From an uncultured Christensenellaceae bacterium (lineage in GTDB: Bacteria; Bacillota; Clostridia; Christensenellales; Aristaeellaceae): a DNA stretch of 13,161 nucleotides. The position numbers were made by a program, and so were the translations under genes. Each line of letters begins with the position of its first letter. Within the stretch, counting starts at the first letter, position 1. The stretch spans positions 1 through 13,161 of the forward strand of contig CAJOPV010000039.1 in assembly GCA_905236495.1 (NCBI GenBank). Reading direction: 5' to 3'. Under the pieces are notes generated by a model, which had not been told where the DNA came from, ran no database searches, and saw nothing but the letters and a program-made list of their open reading frames with translations. Shown here in pieces: positions 6,558-13,161 of the stretch.

Positions 6558-7955
6558 TTAACCTTCTTTTGCCAGCTCCTGGCCCATGATGACCCCCATC
6601 ACGGAGGCCATCATAAGCCCCCTCGTCCAGCCGCTGGAATCTCCCAGGCAGTGGAGGCCCTGGATGTTGGTATGCAAAGTTTTATCCATTTTGATGCGAT
6701 TGGAATAGAATTTCAGCTCCGGGGAATACAGCAGCGTTTCTTCCCCCGCGAAGCCGGGCACCACCTGGTCCATGGCCTGCATGAAATGGATGATATTGGT
6801 CATAGCCCGGTAGGGCATGGCGGCGGTGATATCCCCCGCTACGGCGTCCGGCAGGGTGTAGCGCACGTTGGAACGGGCCAGCTCCTTTTGCCAGGTGCGC
6901 TTCCCATCCAGGATATCCCCGAACCGCTGCACCAGAATGCGCCCGCTGCCCAGCATGTTCGTCAGTTCTCCCACCTTCTGGGCGTAGGCGATGGGCTGGT
7001 TGAAGGGCTCGGTAAAGTTATGGGAGCAGAGGATCGCCAAATTGGTGTTTTCTGTTTTCAATTCCTTATAGCTGTGCCCGTTCACCACCGCCAGGTTGTT
7101 ATCATAGTTTTCCTGGCTCACGAAGCCGCCGGGATTCTGGCAGAAGGTGCGCACCTTATCCTTGAAGGGCTTGGGATAGCCCACCAGCTTGCTTTCGTAC
7201 AGCACCCGGTTCACCGTCTCCATGACTTCGTTGCGAACCTCTACCCTGACGCCGATATCCACCGTGCCGGGCTGATGAGCGATGCCGTGCTCCTGGCAAA
7301 GCTTCTCCAGCCAGTCCGCCCCCCGCCGCCCGGTGGCGACCACGGTGCGCTGCGCCCGGATCTCTTCCTGCACGCCCTTTTTTTCCACTGCCACGCCTAC
7401 GCACTTTTTACCGTCCAACAAAAGGTTTACGCAGTTGTAGCCAAATAGAATCTCCACGCCCTGGGCCATCAGATATTTTTCGATTTCTCCGTACAGGATC
7501 TGGGCCTTTTCCGTGCCCAAATGCCGGATGGGGCAATCCACCAGCTTCAGGCCCGCCCGGATGGCCCGGAGCCTGATCTGCTTGATCTCCTCCGTCTGCC
7601 CGATGCCCTCCACGTGGCTGTCCGCGCCGAAGGACAGGTAAATCTGATCGGTATAATTGATCATCTCCTGGGCGTAGCTTTCGCCGATCAGCTCCGGCAG
7701 CTGACCCCCCACCTCATAGGAAAGGGACAGCTTGCCGTCCGAAAAAGCCCCCGCCCCGGAAAAGCCGGTGGTGATATGGCAGTAAGGCTGGCAGTTCATG
7801 CACGCCCCCGTCTTTACCTTGGGGCAATGCCTGTTTTCGATGGCTGCGCCTTTTTCAATGATCGTGATTTTCTTTTTGCTGCCCTTGCGCAGCATTTCCA
7901 GTGCCGTAAAAATCCCCGCAGGCCCCGCGCCTACGATCAAAATATCCGTCGTCAT
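6558..7955 (-). CDS. FAD-dependent dehydrogenase-like protein (COG2509-like), four-Cys N-terminal cluster
   Basis: This is a 465-residue cytoplasmic flavoprotein of the uncharacterised NAD(P)/FAD-dependent oxidoreductase type. The N-terminus has the dinucleotide-binding motif I-V-G9-A-G11-P-A-G14, with an acidic E34 at the end of the second strand. It is followed by a conserved-looking block with C44-P, C52, C55 and C59, and then SGAGAFSDGKLSLS, which I associate with this family. A second FAD-contact segment, GLHCLGDSSGWTRGLMMASVMG, lies near the C-terminus (the first 20 residues are the informative ones). Substrate and reaction are not known. The ATG at 7955 is preferred to a GTG at 7970 because GGAG sits 7 bases before it, while the GTG directly follows the T-run of a hairpin. 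The gene has its own promoter and is a single-gene unit or read through from the caspase-like gene. Confidence 0.85.
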   Translation of the reverse strand: MTTDILIVGAGPAGIFTALEMLRKGSKKKITIIEKGAAIENRHCPKVKTGACMNCQPYCHITTGFSGAGAFSDGKLSLSYEVGGQLPELIGESYAQEMINYTDQIYLSFGADSHVEGIGQTEEIKQIRLRAIRAGLKLVDCPIRHLGTEKAQILYGEIEKYLMAQGVEILFGYNCVNLLLDGKKCVGVAVEKKGVQEEIRAQRTVVATGRRGADWLEKLCQEHGIAHQPGTVDIGVRVEVRNEVMETVNRVLYESKLVGYPKPFKDKVRTFCQNPGGFVSQENYDNNLAVVNGHSYKELKTENTNLAILCSHNFTEPFNQPIAYAQKVGELTNMLGSGRILVQRFGDILDGKRTWQKELARSNVRYTLPDAVAGDITAAMPYRAMTNIIHFMQAMDQVVPGFAGEETLLYSPELKFYSNRIKMDKTLHTNIQGLHCLGDSSGWTRGLMMASVMGVIMGQELAKEG

Positions 7956-7972
7956 GGCTCCTCTCCACACAT

Positions 7973-7998
7973 AAAAAACTCCGGGCCTTTCAGCCCAG
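7973..7998 (-). terminator. Hairpin plus T6 in the leader of the FAD gene / end of the caspase-like transcript
   Basis: On the minus strand, CTGGGC (7998-7993) pairs with GCCCGG (7986-7981), with one G-T pair and loop TGAAAG. AG and six T (7978-7973) follow. This is a compact intrinsic terminator for transcripts from the caspase-like gene. It lies downstream of the FAD gene's promoter, so that gene's mRNA would begin with the same stem. Confidence 0.6.
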
Positions 7999-8002
7999 GT
8001 TC

Positions 8003-8018
8003 ATTATAACGATATAAT
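8003..8018. repeat. 16-bp palindrome over the -10 box of the FAD promoter
   Basis: ATTATA-ACGA-TATAAT is a perfect 6-4-6 inverted repeat. Its left arm is the -10 box of the minus-strand promoter. It could be an operator for a dimeric repressor. In an AT-rich promoter gap it could also arise by chance. Confidence 0.45.
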
Positions 8019-8032
8019 TTCATTTTTGTCAA
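8003..8032 (-). promoter_or_regulatory. Consensus promoter of the FAD gene
   Basis: On the minus strand, a perfect TTGACA (8032-8027), an 18-base spacer and a perfect TATAAT (8008-8003) make this the strongest promoter in the window. Transcription should begin near 7996, about 40 bases before the ATG at 7955. Two palindromes surround it (8003-8018 and 8040-8053). Confidence 0.8.
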
Positions 8033-8039
8033 CTACATA

Positions 8040-8053
8040 TAACCATATTGTTA
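8040..8053. repeat. Imperfect palindrome upstream of the FAD promoter -35 box
   Basis: TAACCATATTGTTA matches its own reverse complement at 12 of 14 positions. It lies 8 bases upstream of the -35 box for minus-strand transcription, a position suited to an activator or a second operator. Confidence 0.35.
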
Positions 8054-8062
8054 CAAAATTCT

Positions 8063-9526
8063 TTATTGCACCAGATAAAAAGGCTCGCTTTCGGCGGTGA
8101 AGGTTTGTCTGCCGATGCGGGTGGAAACCACGGCGCGGTAAGCCCCCGCCGGGGCTATTTCCCCGGAAGCATTCTGACCGTCCCAATAGAAGGTGCTGGC
8201 GGAAGGGGTCAGCTGCTCCGGGCGGGAGGGAACGTCGTAAGCCAGATACCTGACCGTGGTCCCCTGCCCGTTCACGATGCGCACCGTTAGGCCGCAGGGC
8301 ACGTCATGGACGGCGGCGATCATCAATTCCTGCCCCAGAAACGGCGCAAAAGCCCCCTCCGCTGAAACGCTGAGGTTTATTCCTCCCCGAACGGGACGCA
8401 CGCACAGCAGCCGAGAGCCCTGATAGATCGTGCGCCCGTTTTCCCGGGTGATCAGTTGGATCATGGCGTAGCCGCTTTCATCCGCTTCCCCCGTGTTCAG
8501 GATCAGGCTCCGGGTTTTCCTGCCGGGCAGCACGGTGCCGTCCGCCTGTTCCCCATCCAGAAATTGCTGGGCGGAATGAAACTGCCACACGCCGTTTTGC
8601 TGATAGACGATCTGATAGTATAATTCCGTTTGCTGCTGCACGGTAAAGGAAAAGCGTACCTCGCTCTCCCCCGCCGTCAATAACGTATCATCGAATGTCA
8701 GGTCGGTAACGGATTGCCGGGCAGCATCCGGCCTGCTTTCGTCGTATGCGTACAGAACGAAACCGTCATCCTGCTGGGGATAGGCGTGGGGCGTGGAAAC
8801 GGCGCAGCTATCCAGCAAATAGGCGTAGGCCTCCGAAAGCGTGATTTCCCCGTCCCGGTTCACGTCCGCCCCATGACCGCCCAAGCCGGCGGTCAGCGCT
8901 TGGGAAAAGTAGCTGGCCCCTGTATCGTTACCCTGCCAGTACCAGCTGGCCTCGCTGCCGCCGGCGCTGCAAAGCACCTTATAATCCCTGCCGGAAAAGA
9001 ATACGCTGCCCCTCCTGTCCCTAATGCCCTTTCCGATGAGGCCCCCGGAATTGCAGGCGTCAAAGATCAGCACCTTTTTGCCCGGCACCCGATCCAAAAT
9101 GCGCTGCAATTCCGCCGCCTCCACCGCGCATTCCGCCTTCCCGTCGCTGAACAGCAAAGCGTAGGATAAGCCGTCCTCCCCGTCCAGCACGATGCCGTGG
9201 GTGCTGACGTACAGAAGGGAAATATCATTTTCTTCAGCGTTTTGAAATACGCCCCAGATTGCCTCTTCCAGCATCTTTATAGAGGATACAGAGCCGTTCA
9301 GGCAGCGGATCAGGGCGTAGCCCCGCTGATCCGATAAAAGCGTATCCGCCATCTGGTTCACGCTGTTTTCGGCGGCGGGCCAGGTATCCTCCTGGCTCAA
9401 AAAAGCGTCGCAGCCGATCAGCAGCGCCCGCAGCGCCGGGGGCCGATCTGTTCCCGCGGAAACGGGCAAACTGCCCCGGGAAATGAGCGCCGCCAGCATC
9501 AACAGCACGCTTACGATCCTGCGCAC
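8063..9526 (-). CDS. Secreted caspase-like (C14) protease with EF-hand loop and C-terminal FlgD-like Ig domain
   Basis: This is predicted to be an exported cysteine peptidase of the caspase/metacaspase fold. The 487-residue protein has a signal peptide (about 1-24, P-V-S-A). The caspase-like domain spans about 32-260, with the catalytic dyad visible as H110 in YVSTHGI and C158 in IFDACNSGG, the classic DxCxSG motif. D221-V-N-R-D-G-E-I-T-L-S-E232 is a full canonical EF-hand loop (D-x-N-x-D-G-x-I-x3-E), which suggests calcium binding or activation. Residues about 270-400 look like beta-rich extracellular domains. The end (about 405-487), with FYWDGQNASGEIAPAGAYR, resembles the FlgD-type Ig-like fold. 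No anchor or sorting signal is visible after the Ig-like domain. The GTG start is set by AAAGGGGG 8 bases upstream. Substrates are unknown. Confidence 0.87.
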   Translation of the reverse strand: MRRIVSVLLMLAALISRGSLPVSAGTDRPPALRALLIGCDAFLSQEDTWPAAENSVNQMADTLLSDQRGYALIRCLNGSVSSIKMLEEAIWGVFQNAEENDISLLYVSTHGIVLDGEDGLSYALLFSDGKAECAVEAAELQRILDRVPGKKVLIFDACNSGGLIGKGIRDRRGSVFFSGRDYKVLCSAGGSEASWYWQGNDTGASYFSQALTAGLGGHGADVNRDGEITLSEAYAYLLDSCAVSTPHAYPQQDDGFVLYAYDESRPDAARQSVTDLTFDDTLLTAGESEVRFSFTVQQQTELYYQIVYQQNGVWQFHSAQQFLDGEQADGTVLPGRKTRSLILNTGEADESGYAMIQLITRENGRTIYQGSRLLCVRPVRGGINLSVSAEGAFAPFLGQELMIAAVHDVPCGLTVRIVNGQGTTVRYLAYDVPSRPEQLTPSASTFYWDGQNASGEIAPAGAYRAVVSTRIGRQTFTAESEPFYLVQ

Positions 9527-9534
9527 CGCTCATT

Positions 9535-9542
9535 CCCCCTTT
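9535..9542 (-). promoter_or_regulatory. Ribosome binding site that fixes the GTG start of the caspase-like gene
   Basis: AAAGGGGG on the minus strand ends 8 bases before the GTG at 9526. The GTG begins directly with the positively charged n-region of the signal peptide (MRRIVSVLLM). A nearby ATG is in another frame. Confidence 0.6.
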
Positions 9543-9557
9543 CGTCATTTTACCCTT

Positions 9558-9586
9558 ATTATACTATACATTTACCGCAAAATCCA
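9558..9586 (-). promoter_or_regulatory. Probable promoter of the caspase-like gene
   Basis: A perfect TATAAT (9563-9558 on the minus strand) lies about 32 bases before the GTG. At a 17-base spacing the -35 region is TGGATT, a weak match. The order stop, terminator, promoter, start separates this gene from ctpA upstream. Confidence 0.45.
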
Positions 9587-9605
9587 CCCTAAGCCCAGGA
9601 TAAGG

Positions 9606-9630
9606 AAAAAGCCGCGGTTCTCCCCGCGGC
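9606..9630 (-). terminator. Intrinsic terminator of the pucR-like/ctpA unit
   Basis: GCCGCGG (9611-9617) and CCGCGGC (9624-9630) form a perfect 7-bp GC-rich stem with a 6-base loop. On the minus strand it is followed by TTTTT, 19 bases after the ctpA stop. Confidence 0.88.
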
Positions 9631-9648
9631 ATTCTCCCATTCTATTTG

Positions 9649-10929
9649 CTATTGGGCGATTTGATCCTTTGCCGCCTGCCAGGCGTCCTTTAGCTGCGGA
9701 TCGCTCAGATCGCCCAGCTGGAAGGTATAATTCACCAATTCCTCGGGCATTTCGGAGGTAATATCCGGGGTCAGGCCGATCTTGTGCACCGGCGCGCCGG
9801 AGGGCAGAAAATACTGGGCCACCGTCATCTGGAAGCCCCAAACGGGTTCGCCCGCTTTTTCGTCGTAATCGTCAAAATTCTCCGATGAGATAACGCTCTG
9901 TACGATGCCCTTCCCGAAGGTATGTGTGCCCACCAACGTAGCCCTTCCCTGATCCTGCAGGCTGCCGGAAAGGATTTCGGAAGAGGATGCGGTATTCTCG
10001 TTCACCAGGAACACCAGCGGGATATCATCCTTCCCGTTTTTGGTGGTATAGTTTTCATGGGTTCCGTCCCGATACTGGCAGGATACCAGCAAGCCCCGAT
10101 CCACGAACAGATCGGCGATTTCTACCGCGTGGTTGACCCAGCCGCCGCCGTTGTCCCGCAGATCCACCACCAGCGCCTTGATCCCCTGCTTCTTTAATTC
10201 GTTATAGGCGTCGGCAAATTCCTTGCCGCTTTCCCCGGCGAATTCATAAAGAGCGATGTAGCCAATCTGATCGTCCAGCACGGTCGATTCGATGCGATTC
10301 ACGTGGATGACGGCCCGTTCCATCTGGAAGGTCAGGTACTCATCTCCTCTTTTAACCTCCATTTCCACCACGCCGCCCGGCTCGCCCCGCATGATGTTCA
10401 CGGCGTCCTGCATGGTATAGGCGTTCACTTCCATTTCCTCCACCCGCACCAGCAGATCGCCCTTCATGACCCCGGCGCGTTCGGCGGGGGTATCCTTGAA
10501 CACCCTCGTTACCTTGACGGTATAATCCTCCAGGTTCGCCAGCATCTGAATGCCTACGCCGCCATACTCGCCCTCGTCGTCGGAGAGCATATCGGCCCAA
10601 TCCTCCGGGCTGTAATAGAAGGTATAGGGGTCCTCCAGCCCATAGAGCAAATAGGAGGCCGCCGTTTCCAGCATGGCTTCCACATCCGGCTCCTGCCAGT
10701 AATAGGCGTCCACCGTTTCGATCATTTTTTCCAGCTTATCATACCGGGTGGAAAGCTTATCATATTCCTGCGCGATTTCCATCAGACGGTCGTATTCTTC
10801 CTGGGTGACGGTGACGTTCTTTTGCTGTGTCTTGGAAAAATCCAAAAATCCCGTGGCCTGGGCCGTCGCCGCCGCCAGCATGGAAAGCAGCGCCGCAATC
10901 AAAACCACCGTGATGATCCTTTTTTTCAT
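9649..10929 (-). CDS. Exported S41 carboxy-terminal processing protease (CtpA type)
   Basis: This is a serine protease with a Ser-Lys dyad that cleaves proteins from or near their C-termini outside the membrane. The 426-residue protein has a signal peptide or N-terminal anchor (about 1-25). A short coiled-coil-like segment (about 42-72) is followed by the family segment DPYTFYYSPEDW (100-111) and a PDZ domain (about 123-200, with G-G-V-G-I-Q). The peptidase S41 domain covers about 205-400. The catalytic Ser is predicted as S315 in NTASSSEIL and the Lys as K340 in TFGKGIVQ. Their 25-residue spacing is the usual one for the family. The ATG at 10929 follows GGAGGG by 7 bases; a longer in-frame start at 10953 would run into the upstream gene and spoil the signal peptide. 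The gene is 20 bases downstream of the PucR-like regulator and probably co-transcribed. Confidence 0.94.
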   Translation of the reverse strand: MKKRIITVVLIAALLSMLAAATAQATGFLDFSKTQQKNVTVTQEEYDRLMEIAQEYDKLSTRYDKLEKMIETVDAYYWQEPDVEAMLETAASYLLYGLEDPYTFYYSPEDWADMLSDDEGEYGGVGIQMLANLEDYTVKVTRVFKDTPAERAGVMKGDLLVRVEEMEVNAYTMQDAVNIMRGEPGGVVEMEVKRGDEYLTFQMERAVIHVNRIESTVLDDQIGYIALYEFAGESGKEFADAYNELKKQGIKALVVDLRDNGGGWVNHAVEIADLFVDRGLLVSCQYRDGTHENYTTKNGKDDIPLVFLVNENTASSSEILSGSLQDQGRATLVGTHTFGKGIVQSVISSENFDDYDEKAGEPVWGFQMTVAQYFLPSGAPVHKIGLTPDITSEMPEELVNYTFQLGDLSDPQLKDAWQAAKDQIAQ

Positions 10930-10949
10930 TTCGTCTCCCTCCAGGCGCG

Positions 10950-12020
10950 TCACCGCGTCTTTTTCCCTTTCGTTTTATTGTTTCCGCATTTGCGCATTTC
11001 AAGCAGCATTTTGAAGGTCACCGCGTCCTCAAATTTCCGAAGGTCCAGCCCTACCTGTTTTTGCACTTTATCCAGACGATAGACCAGCGTATTCCTGTGG
11101 ATATACAATTGCCTTGCGGCATCGGACAAATTCAGGTCCTTCTTAAAGAACATTTCGATGGTGTAAAGCATTTCCTCACCGAACAGCCTGGCTGTGGAAC
11201 GGTTGAACAGCAGCCCGTGATAATGCTCCGCCATTTCCGGGGACAGATCGGATAAGAACCTTTCCAGGATCATGCTTTGATACACGTGCACCGATTTTTC
11301 CGTGGAAAAGGCCCGCCCGATCTCGATGGCCTGCCGGGCCTGGCGGTAGGAGGCGTGAAGCTCGGTAATATTCCTTGCGATATCGCCGATGCCCACGGTG
11401 ACAGGCAGGGCGATCTCCTCCATCAGCGTTTCCTGCACGGCGCAGGCGAACTGCTCCATTTCTTCCATATCGTCCAGGCCGTCGGCGTCCTTGATGAGGG
11501 CAGCCGTGTGCTTATCCATGGGCACCAGCACATCCTCCGGCCCCCGGGGCACCATTTCATCCAATATTTCAAAGGCGCTGCGCTGCTGCACCTGCACCAT
11601 ATGCATCAGCAGAACACACCGGGCCTGGGCGGCGGGGATATGATGCTCGTCCACCGCCGCGTCCAGCTCCGCCAGGGAAAGATCGTTCTGCAAAATGCGC
11701 TGATAGGCGTTGTTCACGTCGTTCCCCGCCTCGTTGGCGGCGATGGCGGAGCCGATCATGGCGTCGCATAAAACAAAAGCGTCCTTCGCCGCCTCCGCGT
11801 CGTTCACCGTAGTCATCAGCACCCACTGTGGGGCGCTGGTGCAGATCATGTACAGACGCCCGTCCTGAAACACCGGCGTACCGGGCGAATCCATAGACGG
11901 CAGCGCAAAGCGGATATCCTCGTTGGGGATCAGGCAGTTCCCCTCGCTGTCCATCAGCGTGATGGGATCGTGCAGCCGGGCAAACACCTGCTGGAGCTGA
12001 GAAAGCAATTGATTATTCAA
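10950..12020 (-). CDS. PucR/CdaR-family transcriptional regulator
   Basis: This is a 356-residue cytoplasmic regulator. The C-terminus has the PucR-type helix-turn-helix (about 297-345): NLSDAARQLYIHRNTLVYRL followed by V-G-L-D-L-R-K-F-E-D-A. The middle part, with YRQARQAIEIGR, resembles the GGDEF-like region of CdaR/PucR regulators. The N-terminal 100 or so residues could be a ligand-sensing domain (DPITLMDSEGN resembles PAS-like or sugar-diacid-recognition starts), but the ligand cannot be read. The TTG start at 12020 is preceded by GGAGGG at 8 bases. The protein ends in a Lys-rich tail. It is first in a two-gene unit with the S41 protease and divergent from the lipid kinase. An inverted repeat at its own promoter suggests autoregulation (inference). 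Confidence 0.88.
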   Translation of the reverse strand: MNNQLLSQLQQVFARLHDPITLMDSEGNCLIPNEDIRFALPSMDSPGTPVFQDGRLYMICTSAPQWVLMTTVNDAEAAKDAFVLCDAMIGSAIAANEAGNDVNNAYQRILQNDLSLAELDAAVDEHHIPAAQARCVLLMHMVQVQQRSAFEILDEMVPRGPEDVLVPMDKHTAALIKDADGLDDMEEMEQFACAVQETLMEEIALPVTVGIGDIARNITELHASYRQARQAIEIGRAFSTEKSVHVYQSMILERFLSDLSPEMAEHYHGLLFNRSTARLFGEEMLYTIEMFFKKDLNLSDAARQLYIHRNTLVYRLDKVQKQVGLDLRKFEDAVTFKMLLEMRKCGNNKTKGKKTR

Positions 12021-12028
12021 GGTTCGAT

Positions 12029-12034
12029 CCCTCC
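12029..12034 (-). promoter_or_regulatory. Ribosome binding site that fixes the TTG start of the PucR-like gene
   Basis: GGAGGG on the minus strand ends 8 bases before the TTG at 12020. No in-frame ATG or GTG lies nearby. Confidence 0.6.
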
Positions 12035-12062
12035 GTGCCCCTGTTCATCTTTTTCCCGTTTC

Positions 12063-12087
12063 ACCGCGATTTCAAATAACTCGCGGT
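12063..12087. promoter_or_regulatory. Candidate operator: inverted repeat directly downstream of the pucR-like -10 box
   Basis: ACCGCGA (12063-12069) and TCGCGGT (12081-12087) are exact inverted copies 11 bases apart. The site begins two bases after the -10 box and covers the expected transcription start. The centre-to-centre distance of 18 bases suits a dimeric DNA-binding protein. It could also form an RNA stem at the 5' end of the message. Confidence 0.5.
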
Positions 12088-12088
12088 C

Positions 12089-12117
12089 ATTATACCACAT
12101 TTTCTCTTTCCCGTAAA
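12089..12117 (-). promoter_or_regulatory. Extended -10 promoter of the pucR-like/ctpA unit
   Basis: On the minus strand, TTTACG (12117-12112), a 17-base spacer ending in TGG, and TATAAT (12094-12089) form an extended -10 (TGnTATAAT) promoter. Transcription would begin near 12082, leaving a leader of about 60 bases. Confidence 0.72.
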
Positions 12118-12179
12118 TGCTTTCTTCCCGCAGAATCCCAGCGCTTTGTAAAAATTTTTGTCCCATTTGCTCGTCTTTT

Positions 12180-12193
12180 GCCCTTTACAGGGC
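12180..12193. repeat. Small perfect hairpin upstream of the lipid kinase gene
   Basis: GCCCT-TTAC-AGGGC is a perfect 5-bp inverted repeat 53 bases before the kinase start. It may be a leader stem or a protein site. No T-run follows, so it is not a terminator. No clear plus-strand promoter was found in the 226-base divergent gap. Confidence 0.3.
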
Positions 12194-12246
12194 GGAAAAA
12201 TTGCGTTACATTGAAAATACCCTTGAATTGGGAGGATGTATGTTTC

Positions 12247-13113
12247 ATGCTGTACGCCGTCTGCAATCCCGCCGCCGCCAGCGGTCACGCCCGAAAAACC
12301 GGGGAAATGATCCATGCCATGCTGAATGAACGGGGCATAATCCACCGCATGCTGTGGACGGAGGGGCCCGGTCACGCCACGGATCTTTCCCGCCAGGCGG
12401 CGCTGGACGGCGCCGAAACCATTCTTTCGATCGGCGGGGACGGCACGGCCCTGGAGGTCGCTAAAGGATTGCTCGGAACCAACTGCGCCTTGGGGGTGAT
12501 TCCGGCGGGCACGGGCAACGATTTTATCAAGACCCTCGCCTTGCCCCGGGAGCCTGCTGCCGCGCTGGACTTTATCCTGTCCCATCCCGCCCGACCGACG
12601 GACATAGGCGAAATCAACGGGCAAATCTTCCTTAACGAGATCGGCACCGGCTTTGACGTATCCGTGCTGGATCACGCCGCCAAAGCAAAGAAATACGTTC
12701 GGGGCATTCTGCCGTATTTCTACGGCGTGGTGCGCACCCTGTTCCGCTTCCACTCCATTCCCCTCACCTATTCCGCCGACGGCGGTGAGCCTGTTGCCAC
12801 CGATGCCTTTGTGGTAGGGGCCGCCAACGGCGGGGTGATCGGCGGGGGTATCGTCATCGCCCCGGAGGCTAAGGCGGACGACGGCCTGCTGGATGTGGTG
12901 ATCGTGGGAAAAATACAGGGCAGGAGACTGCTCAATCGGCTGATCGGGCTGATGAAAGGCAACATCCTCACCTTCCCGGAAACCACCCATTTCCGCGCCG
13001 CCTCCGTTTCCTTTTCCGTTCCCGGCGGGCGGATCAATGTGGACGGCGAGATCGTGGAAATGAAGACCGTCCAGGCCCGCATCCTGCCCGGGGCGCTGCT
13101 GATCCACAGATGA
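12247..13113 (+). CDS. Diacylglycerol-kinase-family lipid kinase (DgkB/YegS/BmrU type)
   Basis: This is predicted to transfer phosphate from ATP to a membrane lipid such as diacylglycerol, on the cytoplasmic face. The 288-residue length is normal. Family motifs appear in order: N-P-A-A-A-S-G near the N-terminus, the nucleotide-binding G63-G-D-G-T67, P86-A-G-T-G-N-D-F93, NEIGTGFDVSV, EAKADDGLLDVVIV, and N264-V-D-G-E268 close to the C-terminus. The ATG at 12247 is chosen because it directly precedes the first strand (LYAVCNP) and a GGAGG lies 11 bases before it. Upstream in-frame codons reaching 12178 lie before the ribosome site. The gene is divergent from the PucR-like regulator and nothing follows it in the 48 bases to the window edge. 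Which lipid it uses is not evident. Confidence 0.93.
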   Translation: MLYAVCNPAAASGHARKTGEMIHAMLNERGIIHRMLWTEGPGHATDLSRQAALDGAETILSIGGDGTALEVAKGLLGTNCALGVIPAGTGNDFIKTLALPREPAAALDFILSHPARPTDIGEINGQIFLNEIGTGFDVSVLDHAAKAKKYVRGILPYFYGVVRTLFRFHSIPLTYSADGGEPVATDAFVVGAANGGVIGGGIVIAPEAKADDGLLDVVIVGKIQGRRLLNRLIGLMKGNILTFPETTHFRAASVSFSVPGGRINVDGEIVEMKTVQARILPGALLIHR

Positions 13114-13161
13114 ACGTTTAGCGCGGGTCAGCGCATCAATAAACCCCGGGATAGCTCGAAA

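Noticed and set aside
6651..7448. Plus-strand open frame inside the FAD gene
   Set aside because: No family features, His/Val/Gln-rich shadow composition, and the opposite strand has an obvious flavoprotein.
8013..8018. TATAAT on the plus strand
   Set aside because: No -35 box lies at a proper distance and no plus-strand gene follows. It is the other arm of the palindrome over the minus-strand -10 box.
10303..11082. Plus-strand open frame across the ctpA/pucR-like junction
   Set aside because: It spans two real genes on the other strand, is His/Phe-rich, and has no ribosome site or domain.
12061..13107. Minus-strand open frame opposite the lipid kinase
   Set aside because: It is an antisense shadow; the plus-strand kinase motifs are clear. 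It would also run through the pucR-like promoter.
13114..13161. GCGC arms in the tail after the lipid kinase as a possible terminator
   Set aside because: The stem is only 4 bp with no T-run before the window ends, so it cannot be supported.

Overview
The window (about 60% GC by eye, no RNA genes or mobile elements seen) looks like a chromosomal piece of a GC-rich anaerobic Firmicute of the Clostridia type. The reasons are an Rnf operon of clostridial style, strong AGGAGG ribosome sites with TTG/GTG starts, TATAAT-type promoters, and secreted proteins with Thr-Pro linkers and peptidoglycan-binding repeats. No marker gene fixes the genus; this is inference.

Region 1 (1-4734, plus strand) is an energy-conservation operon. 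The 3' end of an unrecognised gene is followed by rnfC, rnfD, rnfE, rnfA and rnfB, most joined by 4-base ATGA overlaps. These form the Rnf membrane complex, which couples ferredoxin and NAD to ion pumping. The usual rnfG is not between rnfD and rnfE. The truncated gene just upstream of rnfC ends in two copies of a repeat that resembles a degenerate FMN-binding domain end, so it may be connected to the missing subunit.

Region 2 (4749-6530, minus strand) is convergent with the rnf operon across one shared hairpin terminator. It encodes a secreted L,D-transpeptidase with four peptidoglycan-binding domains and has its own promoter.

Region 3 (6558-9563, minus strand) holds an FAD-dependent dehydrogenase-like protein and, upstream of it, a secreted caspase-like protease with an EF-hand calcium loop and a C-terminal Ig-like domain. 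The 107-base gap between them has a near-consensus promoter embedded in palindromes.

Region 4 (9606-12117, minus strand) is a two-gene unit: a PucR/CdaR-type regulator followed 20 bases later by a secreted S41 (CtpA-type) protease, closed by a perfect hairpin terminator. The regulator's promoter carries a 7-base inverted repeat directly downstream of its -10 box.

Region 5 (12247-13113, plus strand) is a diacylglycerol-kinase-type lipid kinase, divergent from the regulator.

Apart from Rnf and the FAD protein, most genes act on or outside the membrane: wall cross-linking, two exported proteases and lipid phosphorylation. No defence system, prophage, CRISPR array or biosynthetic cluster is visible. 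The most unusual items are the rnfG-less operon with its upstream repeat gene, the exported caspase-like protein, and two structured promoter regions.
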